64,000 nucleotides of DNA from Rhopalosiphum padi. Lineage: Eukaryota; Arthropoda; Insecta; Hemiptera; Aphididae. The notes under the pieces are model-generated. The model ran no database searches. It saw only the letters and a program-made list of their open reading frames with translations, and had not been told where the DNA came from. Below are positions 29,355 to 40,592 of the stretch, in pieces (within the stretch, counting starts at the first letter, position 1; the number at the start of each line of letters is the position of its first letter). Made by a program: the position numbers and the translations under genes. Where the stretch lies: contig NC_083597.1 of assembly GCF_020882245.1 (NCBI RefSeq), positions 81,384,152-81,448,151 on the forward strand. Direction: 5' to 3'.

Positions 29355-31401
29355 GTAGGTACTACGAATAGTATTGGTAGGTATTTGGTATCTGAAAATG
29401 TATAATTTAGACACATAGTCGTTCAATAACCTTTCAGATTTGTCTGATGAAATAATATTTTTACACGCCCAGTTTTATGTTGTTGTGCTTAATTACTTAA
29501 ACCAGATAGGGTTTTAATTATTTTTATATTCAACGGTGAACAACATTGCGATTTAACATTCAACAGTATAAAAACAAATATTCTGTAAAGTTATATGCAT
29601 TATCGTATAATTCTAAGATAAAATCGCTTAAAATACTAAAATATGTTCCTTAAAATTGGCACTATTATAATTAATAATTTATGTAAAAGTTTAAAGTTAA
29701 CCATCATTGTGCCAAAATAATTATTTATTTTAAGAATAACATTAGATTTGCGTAAAAATTTCAGTTTTTCCCTAATTTGTTTGCTTGTTTTTTTCCTATT
29801 ATAAAAAACAGTAATGAGGATATTAATTTTGATCTTTCTAAAGTACAAACTAGACACAGTTATTTACCATTATTTAAGATAAAAATCGAAACTTTTTTCG
29901 ACAGACAAAATAAAACACACATGACACATCTTTATAAAATCAATACATTTATATCTCTTCGTTCAGAATCTAAAATACATAATTACATTATTATTAATTA
30001 TTTTATTCGTTTTTTTATCAATTTCTTAAAATCGGAGGAAACTGTTCTATGTTCTATTTATAAGTTGTTCTCTTATTCTACTGAATGCTAACCAAGCAAA
30101 ATCGGAAACTTAAGTAATATTGTATACACTTAGTTTAAAACTAATTTATGATTAGATTTAGTTTTTAATTTTAAAATATTAAACAAATTAAATATAAAAA
30201 TTTTATTTTACATTATTTTGTAATATACGAGTATACAATTAAATAAGTTATTGTTTCTTTTACCATACAAATTGAATCAAAAAAATTATAAACAAAATAA
30301 TATGTAGAATATTGGGAATACATCGATGTATTATTTTTTTTAACATGGATAAAATATATGAGGCAATTTTTGAGCCGACCTATAATATGATAAATCAAAC
30401 ATATAAATAAACTTAAATGAAACAACTTTATCGTATTATAGTTTTTTAAATTCAATAAAAATGGTTATGTATTTCAATAAACCGTTCGTTAATAAAATAT
30501 TAAATCTAGCAATAAATTAAAAAGTGTTGAGTTGTGTAACTTAAACAAATATATGCTAATAAACTCCTAATAATTACTTACTTATGGTTGTCTAATTGAA
30601 ATGTTATATCAGCCAAAATCAATAAATTTATATTCTATAAGAATGTAGACTGTTATTAAATAAAAATTGTCAACCAATTTCATCACGATATAGGTAATAT
30701 ATTAAAAAAATTATAAATTTAAATGGGATTATCCATTTAAAAATAATGTTTATTTACATTATTACACAATTGGATAGCGTCCCATAAAAAAAAAAAAAAA
30801 AAAAGAAGAAGAAAAAGAAAAAGCGCATTTTTACACTATACCAGTTTTTGACAATATGAAAATAAAAATAAAATATATTTATATATAATAAATAATTATT
30901 TTATACGCATAATAAAAATAAATAAAAATAAAATACATAATATGCAATTTTCTAATAAACATTTGATATTTAAATTGGACGAAATTAAATATTTAAACAA
31001 AGAATAACTATTTGTTATATTTTAAAGTATTGTTAGTAGGGTATAAGTTTTTGTTTATTATTAGATTTTATTTAACGAACAGTGACGTTTTCATAGCATT
31101 TAGATAATTATTTATGCAATTTTCTCTAGTATAGTTAATTTATAGTTACTATAATTAATAGTTAAATTATTCAATATAATAATTAATTGCTGTAACATAT
31201 TAATTAGTTAATATATTTATATGATATTAGACTGACAGACTATCTTCACTCAAAATTGTTAATCATAAGCAATGCTTTATCATTGAGTTACAATTTAACA
31301 TATCCTTTATTTCTGTAACCTATTTGTGGTAAGTGGTTACCTATTTCCTTCTTTTTTCGTTTAATAATCCAATTTTGTCAAAATTAAAACATTAAATGTT
31401 T
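29355..31401. other. AT-rich region, no supported gene
   Basis: Very AT-rich. Open frames such as 29777-30091 (plus) and 30213-30455 (minus) are rich in Ile, Lys, Asn, Phe and Tyr, as expected by chance. A purine tract at about 30786-30823 begins as poly-A and continues with GAAGAAGAAAAAG units. Confidence 0.4.
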
Positions 31402-31845
31402 GGGAGTTTACCAATTGCGCTTAAAATTACCTTTTCATATACCAATTGCGCTCAATACATTTTACATTACCTAAGGAAAACTTAATAACCGATTTTTTTG
31501 CGAGTTAAAAGTAAAAGTCTTACTAAGTCAGTGAAACGTATAGGCTTTATACAGTTTAGTTAATGAAAATTAAAATAAAATAATATTAATAATAATAAGA
31601 GACTAGGTGGGTAAATCATAAAGATATAATAATAATAATATGATTTTGAGGTAATCATGATGTTTGTATTTTGCTCGTTTTAAGAATAATAATAATTTTT
31701 TAAATAATAATTTGAGCATGGCAATTGGAATAATAATATTTGAATACAAACGCAATTGATATATTGACAGTAAAATATATGCAGCGCAATTGGTATATTG
31801 ACCCTAGTATAAAAATTTTGTTTTAGGCGCAATTTGTCCATGCCC
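31402..31845. mobile_element. Foldback element with reiterated CCAATTGCGC motif
   Basis: The left arm has ACCAATTGCGCTT at about 31410 and again TACCAATTGCGCTC at about 31440. The right arm carries the inverse form (GCGCAATTGGTATATTGAC near 31794, CGCAATTGATATATTGACAG near 31751, and GGCGCAATTTGTCCATGCCC at the end). The element is about 445 bases with no coding capacity. Outer ends GGGAGTTTACC and GGGCATGGACA correspond only loosely, and no clean target duplication was seen. Confidence 0.6.
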
Positions 31846-32623
31846 AAATTTTTATATAAAAATAAATTATAGATATATGTAATTTCAGACATTTTAAAAT
31901 GTCATAAAAAATATGAAGAACTTTGAAATATATTTTCAAGTATTAACTAATAAAATCCAAAAAATAATTTAATAATTTTTTTAAAATTTTGATTTTTTAG
32001 ATACTCATTAAAATAATTGTACCTACCTAATGTGTATTTTTGGTATTTATAAATTATCATTAGTAATAATTATAAGAGCCTTGCATTATCCAAGTCCAAG
32101 CTTATTTAACTTAAAATATTTGAAAATATAAATTACCAATATTTACTTACCTATAAACAGTTTAAAATATTTAAAAAAAATGTATTTATTTTAGATAAAC
32201 AATTTAATTAAGCTGTATACAGTAGTGAAATATTTCAATTTTCGATAATTTTTTTATTTATTTTTAATAATATAACAAATATTATTTGAAGAAAAATCGT
32301 TAAAAAAAAACTTTAAATAATGTGATAATCTTCTAAATAGTACGAGATGGAGGACTTTCAATAGCCTTGCAGTCTATAAGACCATATAAACCACTATATC
32401 TTATTACCTTTACTCAATGATAATGACTTTCTGAAACAAATATGTTGTTATATCATAGTAAATATAAAATGTTATAAAGTTGTACACTAAATAGTACTAT
32501 TCAGTTTTAAAAGTACTATATTAATTATAGTTTGTTCCCCATTTATTTTAGATATATGACTATATAGTAAGAATCGACTGGACTGGTTTTATTCAGTTAT
32601 CTTTCAATTTTATTGTATTATAT

Positions 32624-32675
32624 CAGTGATGTAGCCAGGGGACTCAGGTGGCTGCAGCAGTGCAGCCCCCCTAAA
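32624..32675 (+). mobile_element. hAT-type terminal fragment
   Basis: CAGTGATGTAGCCAGGGG matches the terminal inverted repeat of the intact hAT-like element at 58818-59080 (CAGTGGCGTAGCCAGG). It is followed by a GGCTGCA/TGCAGCC hairpin and a C-run. No matching 3' end was found nearby, so this is probably a truncated copy. Confidence 0.5.
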
Positions 32676-32709
32676 TATTAAGAAAATTAAAAAATTATTT
32701 TTAGATATT

Positions 32710-33295
32710 CTAGGTAGGCGACACACGTCCGAATTGGTTCCCGATAAAGACTTACGAAAAATCAAAATACGAATAGAACGAACTACTATAATTGTTGTGA
32801 ATCATTTCACAGCAAATTCAACAGTTGCTTTTATTCCACACATCCCAAAATATTTCAATTTATGGACGTATTAAAAGAAGTTCAAATTGAAACTTATATA
32901 AAATTGCGAAGTTCGAACAAACAACAAAACTTGAAGTCTAAAAATGAGGAAATATTCATAAAAACAGAAATGGATAAATATAAAAATAACGAAATCAGTA
33001 GATTTGAATTTTTAAAAAATGTTTGTTAAAAGTTTTTACATTAATAAAAGAAAATAATAACTATAAAAAAAAATGTACGAATTAAAAAAAACAATATACC
33101 TAAATGTATTATATTTATTTTATATTTTAAATTAAGATTTGAAATTTTATAAAAATGTATGTTATAAATTATTTATAAAGCCACAATTTTTAACAACTCG
33201 GGAACCAATTCGGATATACCCTTTGTAACAACCCGGGAACCAATTCAGACGTTTCGAAACCAATTCGGATACTCTTTTCTTACGACAACAATAAC
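32710..33295. mobile_element. MULE-type element remnant with inverted repeats
   Basis: The left end has GTCCGAATTGGTTCCCGA at about 32727. The right end has the inverse, GGGAACCAATTCGGA, at about 33200, then GGGAACCAATTCAGA and AAACCAATTCGGA at about 33235-33280, so the motif is repeated three times there. Between the arms lies a transposase-like C-terminal fragment (32772-33029). Target-site duplication was not resolved. Length is about 580 bases, so most of an autonomous element is missing. Confidence 0.6.
32772..33029 (+). pseudogene. MULE/FLYWCH-type transposase C-terminal fragment
   Basis: A frame without its own start encodes a segment opening NRTNYYNCCESFHSKF and passing through HPKIFQFMDVLKEVQ to ETYIKLRS before a TAA at 33027. 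An RTNN-x-ESFHSKFN-like stretch followed by HP-x-I and a helical tail is the C-terminal pattern of Mutator-like transposases that are common, often with FLYWCH fingers, in aphid genomes. This is a remembered family pattern and was not searched. The catalytic DDE core is absent, so the piece is inactive. It sits between inverted arms, supporting its origin in this element. Confidence 0.5.
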
Positions 33296-35146
33296 TAATA
33301 ACTAATATTATTTATGTACGTTAGTCACCACTAACGATTAATTGATTCATTCTACAAAATATCGTAATGTCGTACCTATATGTAAAACATTTTTCTAATA
33401 TTTTTCGTTTTTAATTAAAAGTTTATAAATACGATATAAATCACGTACTTAATCACGTCTGGAATATAGGTAATACACGTAATACGTCTTCTACACAATA
33501 ATGCAAATTTAAATAAAATAAAAATTATACAAAACATACACACCTATCGGACCAAATTGCGGACTAGCTACAATGAATACAATTATTTGCACATATTAAT
33601 ACATAAAAAATAATTTGTCTTTTAAACTTACTACCGCCGATTGATGGCGTCGATACAAGAACAAATATCGAATAGGTGATTTTTTTGAATTTATATGTGT
33701 TGATTAGGCTCTGATTGCAAAATACATAATATGCGCATTGTGCAATTTATTGAAAATATTGTAATATATTATTATTATTTCATAAGAAATGTATTTTAAA
33801 CTAACATAACATCTATATATTTAATAATAATTACGTACATACATATTTTTATTTTAGTGGGACTTTTTCCCAATTATCTTAAACGTTTCGGTACCATATA
33901 GCGAGTTCTATAAACATTAATTAGTGCATTTTAACACGTAATTTAATAGCAATTGTAAGAAGATAGTTATTAATAAGGGTCTCTTTGAATTTCTTCGTAT
34001 ATTTGATGAATATCAAATTTACTATCATTATAATGTCAATTTAATAATATACTATACATAAATAATAATTTGGATGCAGGAGCTAAGTAATTTCATATAA
34101 TGTGTATATTTTATGTTAGTAAGTTAGTTAAGTATACCGGGTAATCAATTTAACGAATAAGACACTCATTTTTTGAATAGCTATAAAAGTTTATTAAATA
34201 TTTTCTTTATTGAAAAGTGTTAATGTAAATAACAATTTTCTAAAATATTATATTTTTACTATTTTTTAAAATTTGTATAGATAACCATGTATTACATAGT
34301 GTAATTTACACTCATCTATATTTAAAATACTATTATAACTAGTAACCTCCTTGTCTAAAATATGATTTTAATGTAAGTATCAAAATACTTTAAATCGTAT
34401 TATAATGATTTGAGGTTAAGTTACGAAAATTAAAAATACATGTTTTCATTTAAAATGAAAAATAATAAAAAAATTTTTTACAATAATATTGTTTTAAAAC
34501 GACTAAAAAATATGTAGAAAGAATTATACACGTGTATAAGGATGTTTTTTGTTACATAATAACTTCATACAAAAAGTTGAATTAGTATCTAATTTATATA
34601 CATAATAGGAAGTAAATAATATTACAGAGTGATGTTTTTAAATTACATATGTATACAAAAAATTATATAATATATCAATAGAAGTATGTATCCACTGTAC
34701 AGTGGATAGAGTCATAGAGATGATATTATGATAATCCTAACAAGGCCAGTAAAGTAATAATTAAATTAGCTCAACACAAATTATACGTGCATAATAATAA
34801 TGTGAAAAATGTAGATGTGCATTGTGTGAAATATTCTTAACACGCTGAACGGGCCATAATAATATCACATAGGTAGATTATATACGAGTTTAAATATAAC
34901 ACACTACCGTCGGTGGTGTTGCAAATGTTATATATATTAACAAGATCGTTAATTAGCAATAAAATTGGTGGTCCTTATTATATAATAGTTAAATCGGTTG
35001 GTAGATAGCAGATACACACGAAATCTTAGACTGGACTGAATTATCTAAGTTATTTGTACATAATAATCAATCGTCTCTATACAAAAATAATTTTTAAAAA
35101 ACTATAGCCATAACCGCAAGTAAACGTATGCGTATTATTGTCACGT
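33296..35146. other. Spacer 3' of GMC gene B
   Basis: AT-rich DNA with no supported gene. No repeat pair was recognised here beyond the element ending at about 33295. Confidence 0.4.
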
Positions 35147-38100
35147 CTATACGTCCCAGTCCTCTTTGATCATGTCGGACGCTTTTTCCGCGATCATAAT
35201 CGTCGGCGCGTTGGTGTGGGCCGACGGTACTTCCGGCATAATCGATGCGTCCACCACCCTCAGCCCGCGGACGCCATGCACGCGCAGTCTCGGGTCCACG
35301 ACGGCCGTCGCATCCGAGGCCGGTCCCATCTTGCACGTGCCGGACAGGTGATAGATCGTGAACGATATCTGTCGAGCGGAACACTTCCAGTAGGCGTCCG
35401 TGTCGAACACGTGTTGCCGGCATCCGGGCAGCGGAGTGTCCAGGATTTTAGCGTCGAGCGACTTCATCGGGCCTGTGCGCAGCATTTGCTGGAACAGACG
35501 GACTCCGGCTACTATAACGTCCAGATCAGTCTCGTCGGCGAAATAGTTGGGGTCGATTAGCGGGTGGCGGAACGGATCGGCGTTCTTGAGCCACACCCGA
35601 CCGCGGCTCTTGGGATGCATCAACATCGGGAACACCGTGAACCCGCCCGCGCCCTCGGTGGCCCGGTACACGGCGTTGTACAGATCGTCTCTCATGCCAC
35701 AAAGGCCAGGCATCAGCTCGTGGGACGAATACGTTCCCGACGCCATCAGCAGCTCGAGATTGGCTCGTCCGTCTGACGACCCGGGCCTTTCCGTGTCCAC
35801 CAACGCCAGAGCCTCGGCGCCCCCAGGCACAGTGTTTATGCCGACACCGCGCACGAGGTAGTCGTTCAGAGCGTTCGGATCTTCAAAAGAGTTATTCAGT
35901 CGGATCGAAACGGATTCGTTTATCGACATTATCAAACTGCCGAGCGCTACGTGGTCCATCAGGTTCTCGCCGACCGGCAAGTCTTTCACCAACGGGATAC
36001 GATGGTCAGCCAGATGTTGTTTCGGACCGATTCCGGACAGCATGAGTAGCTGTGGCGAGTTTATGGAACCACCGGAAACGATCACTTCCTTCCGCACAAA
36101 CACTCTATATTTCTTGCCTTTTGAGACAAACTCTACACCAATCGCGTTTTTCGTTTCTCTATCTATCAATATCCTGGTTACTGTGCTGAGCTTTTTCACG
36201 TGCAGGTTCAGTCTTCTTTTCGCAGGGAACAGAAACGCAGTGTTTGTGCTCCAACGGCGACCGTTTTTCATGGTGGTCTGAAATTTAAAAAAAAATCAAA
36301 ATATATTTTTATATAACCATAATAATATGAAACTAGATAATTTTAATAACTATGTTAAATATTTAAATTACCGAATATCCATAACCTTATTTCAAATTTA
36401 AGTTAAAAACAACAAAATTGCGCGTAATTAATTTTAATCTTAATTATAAATTTGTATTTAAAATTTATGCTCACATTTAATTTTAATTTAACACAATAAC
36501 ACACAAATAATTACAGTAGTAATAAGTGACCAACAGTTTACCTAACCTATTGTATTACAAAGTACAAGTATCGCTTGCCACCTTTTTTTATAATTTCTTA
36601 AATATGCTGTCTTGAATTAGTTATGATTAAAGTTTATCTAAATAGACGATATACAATGTTTTTAACATACAGTCAAATTAAAAACAACATTATAATTAGT
36701 ATACTGTAATACAGTAAAAAAATATTTATATATTATAAATTATTTAAATTTATAATATATAATTTTATTAGGATATGATATTTAACAGTACCTATAATAA
36801 GTATTCGTAAGTATTTATTACAACACCAATAGGTATATGCGCAGTAGGTTCAAGGTCGTTCATTATTTTTAATTTTCTTTAACTAGTATTTTTACATTTT
36901 CTCAGTTCTGTCTATCTGTTCAATACAATTTTAGATTGTAAAATTTACCATATTATGCTAATATATTTATTTAAAAATTATGCATATTAGTATATTACTA
37001 AGATTTTTTAAATTATGGCTATAAATAAAAATTGTAGTTGTTCAAGTATTGACAATTTTAAACCTCCTTCACAACCAATAATTAAATATAAACAATCTAG
37101 CTCAGGGGTCGGAAAATTGCGGCTTTCAATCTTAAGTTATGGATCTCTAGGTCCATACACAAAAATAAGTATTTTATTACCAATAAAAAAAAATATATCA
37201 TACATATCATTATATATATAAATATATACTATTTTACATTACATATTTGTTGCTTTTAATAATATGAAATATCTACACAGGCCATCATAATCAACTATAA
37301 TTGAAATTGTGTACCAAACTTTCCAAGTACACGTAAAACCAATAATGCTCTGTAATAATAACGATTTAACTGTCTGTTATCCAAAAACTGTATTATCTAT
37401 AATTATAGCTAAAATACTTGAATATGTTTTATGCAAAAATATTTGTATGTTATTACATGAATAAATATTTTTTCACGTATAGATTCGTTTATTTTTTATT
37501 GAAAATCAATTATCTGTATACAAAACAAATACTAAAATATTGAAACAAAAAGTTTTTATGGCTCTTTAAAAACTGCTGGGAAATTATGTAAATTATAATT
37601 TTTGGCTCCGCTGTATCAAAAGGTTGCCATCTTGCCGACCCCTGATCTAGCATAATCGTATCTAGCTCAGTATCATCTACTTATTTACAAAATTTTAAAA
37701 CGTCGGTTACTAGTACGAGTATATAAACACTGTATAAGAACTAACATATAGATAATAATATTTGTATTTATATACGTACCCTGTGCGTATTTCAGCAATT
37801 GATAATATTACGCACAGTTAGTTTGAAACCAATTCAATTTATTTCTAAATATCTTTTTTTCAATAAAGTACCTAAATAAAAATTATGATAATCTCAATAA
37901 AATTGTATAAATTGTACATTAAAATCATATTCTTTTAAGAAACAGCGTAGGCAATAACTATACACGTACAATATACAATTTTTTTTTGTAATACGGAGTA
38001 GTTTTAATATCTAAAATAATTTAATAATACTTAAAAATTACAAGTATTAAAATTAAATTATTTATGAAACCGATCTTAAGTAAGTAAAGCACCTTTACAG

Positions 38101-40405
38101 TATTAGTGAATACATATTTTTTAACTTGTAAATCACACCATAATAAAGGGTAGTTAATTTGTATAAAATCAACAGTAATATATACCAATATTTAACATAA
38201 AAGGAGTTTTTAATTATTTTTGTGTTTCCAACATAATTCCATTTTAAATGTTTTGTGTATATATTATGATTCGTTTTAAATGTGAAACGAAATATTTCAG
38301 TCTAGTGGCCTCAGATTGATATCAGATTTTCATAGGGAGATAGGGAATACCTAAACACACATATTTTGATTATTTTAATTTTTATTTTTCAGTGTGCGCA
38401 TGCGTAATACAACATGCATGTTTTTTAATAACAACAGGTGTTTTCAATACAAATTCAGAGAGACCAAATTTTTTTGAGTCATTTTGAACTCTTAACATTG
38501 CCTCTAGAACCAAAATCCACGGAAGACAACGAGAAAATGTTTTAATTTAAATTATTAAATTTTTTGACGATTATTCTATGATTTTACAAATTTTCATGAG
38601 TAATAACTGATAAGATTTAACAACCTACGGGTACCAAAGGTCTTAATCCGGACTTAAATACAAATAATATATAAAAGTAAAAATAATATTATTATATAAT
38701 AATATTTTGTATTTTTGTAAGTAGTGTGCGAGTTTCAGTTTTTATTATAATATGCTCTGTGATTATTTCAATAAGCTTAAAATAATAATTATTATACATT
38801 GAAATTAGATTTTTATAAGGAAATACATAGGCAATAACAATTCACACGTGCACATATTTTTGTTTTGTTTTGTAGTAACAGTTAATAAATTAACAGTTTT
38901 AATCATTTGTTATTAATAGATTATAAATTTAAAATTAATTTTAATTCATCAAGGGACAAAATAAATTATTTAAGAAACCATTTAAATATAAATGAATACA
39001 TATTTTTCAATCCTTATATTATCATGTGATAGACAGGAGTAAATGTTTATAAAAACCACACAAATGTAATTTAATTTATGTAAATAATGTAGCTATTGGG
39101 TTCAATTGAACCAATGTAATATTGATAATATAAACCAAAATTTAATATTTTAGCTGTTTTTAGTTATTTTTGTGTTTCCAAGATTATTGAAAACGTGGGG
39201 TTAATAGCGCACAATTATATTTTAAATGTTTTGTATAATATATTATACAAAAATATACAAGAACAGAATTTATTTCTATTATTTACCTGTAAATAATTGA
39301 TTCCGATTTGTTTTTCCCCGTTTACGTCGACAACAGGAAGTCCGATTTGCGATCCGGCATCAACAAAAGCCTTGGCTATTGGCGTCCTATAAGGGACGTC
39401 GGTCACCGACAACAATCCATTTTTTCCATGATAACCCGAATCGGCCTGTGACAAGTTAGCGTTTTCCGACTTCATAAAATACTTCAGAACACTGTCGTAG
39501 TCCCAACCTTAAAAAACGTATTCAAATGTTTTGATTTTTGAGTTTCTCGATGAGATAGTTGCATATTATTGCATTATTGTAATACAATTTGTACAATTAC
39601 CTGTGTTACCCATTTTAGCCCAATCGTCATAATCCTTTCTGTTACCACGTGTATATATCATGTAATTTAGTATGCTACTGCCACCCATGACTTTGCCCCT
39701 AGGAAATTTACACCGTCTACCCTCGAAACCTATAAATCGTGGAAATCAAACGTTTATAGCAAAATATACAGAAAACTTATTCTATATTAATTTATTCCAA
39801 AATATTAATTGGTTATATAAACTACCTAGGCATGAGTTATTCATCGGCACCGTCTTATAGTTCCAATTGATTGTGGAAAATTGCCAAAGCGGAGCAGCCA
39901 ATGGTATGTCCATGAGATGAGTGGCGTGTTGACCAGCTTCTATCAACAGCACCTGCCATTTTTTGATCTGATCGTCACAAACACCAAACAAATCACCATC
40001 ATCGGATTAATAATATTTTATAAATTAAAATGGAAAACACCAAAATCATATCAATTATGTTTTAATTCAAACGTTACTCTATTATACTCGTATATTTTCG
40101 GTAAGGACACTCACTTCGGACAATCGACTCGCCACTACCGCTCCCGCACTTCCGGCGCCGACGACGATGAAATCGTATTCCGGAAGAACTCTTGCCTGGT
40201 TGATGGGCTCCTGTGAGTCCCATTCTAAAGTTTCAGCCAAATACTTGAATGTCGATTCTAATAATGGAGGAAATCCTGTACTACTTGATATTGTAAATCC
40301 ACGTTCAATTGAAACTATAAATATATACAATGATATTCGCAACTGAATCGATAGTGAAATTATTTTTTTAAATTTCATTTTCTTAAAAATAATTATATGC
40401 ACCAC
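35147..40405 (-). CDS. GMC oxidoreductase B (glucose dehydrogenase [FAD, quinone]-like), complete
   Basis: Same family and exon phases as gene A. Exons: 40405-40115, 39967-39826, 39729-39601, 39507-39287 and 36277-35147; 637 residues from the first Met, or 628 from the second at 40378. The latter begins MKFKKIISL and gives a more typical signal peptide, with a hydrophobic SLYIFIV stretch. Motifs present: GAGSAGAVVASRLSE (FAD loop), RGKVMGGSSVLNY-type signature 1 in exon 3, SGGSINSPQLLMLSG (signature 2), YHLSGTCKMGP and AHTNAPTIM. All splice borders are GT/AG. Intron 4 is 3.0 kb and holds a hAT-like element. Exons 1-4 and their introns are nearly the same as in gene C. Exon 4 differs from C by a single residue (Met against Ile), exon 3 by one (Arg against Gln). 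Exon 5 is GC-rich with a long open antisense frame that is only a shadow. Confidence 0.93.
37103..37644. mobile_element. hAT-like non-autonomous element in GMC-B intron 4
   Basis: Inverted ends CAGGGGTCGGAAAATTGCGG and CAGGGGTCGGCAAGATGGCA (the latter read from the right end) border 542 bases. The flanks ATCTAGCT (37095-37102) and ATCTAGCA (37645-37652) match at seven of eight bases, as expected for an aged 8-bp hAT target duplication. No transposase frame. The element is absent from the matching intron of gene C as far as could be read. Confidence 0.75.
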
Positions 40406-40557
40406 TATTATTTATGCTATGATATATCGTATTTTTATATGCAAGTTAGTATATTATATAATGATCGAAAAATAATATATTTTAGTACACAATTTTAAAA
40501 ATCACTGTAGGAATGATGGAATTCACAAATCAAGTTACACGTGTAACACTTTTCTTT

Positions 40558-40592
40558 AAACATAGTTTGACTGCATCTGGATTTAAACTGAG
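40558..40592 (-). promoter_or_regulatory. Conserved upstream block of GMC gene B
   Basis: On the minus strand this reads CTCAGTTTAAATCC then a variable stretch and AGTCAAACTATGTTT. Gene C has the same two conserved ends (51684-51718) at almost the same distance, about 150 bases, from its start codon. Flanking sequence diverges more, so this may be the core promoter. In C the middle has a TATATA stretch that is degenerate here. Confidence 0.35.

Noticed and set aside
29777..30091. 104-codon plus-strand frame downstream of the signal-peptide exon
   Set aside because: Rich in Ile, Lys, Asn, Phe and Tyr as expected from AT-rich DNA; it lacks a matching in-phase acceptor to the candidate exon.
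30780..30830. Poly-A followed by GAA-rich tract, considered as a retroposon tail
   Set aside because: No upstream SINE or LINE body, target duplication or coding sequence was recognised; it is more simply a purine microsatellite.
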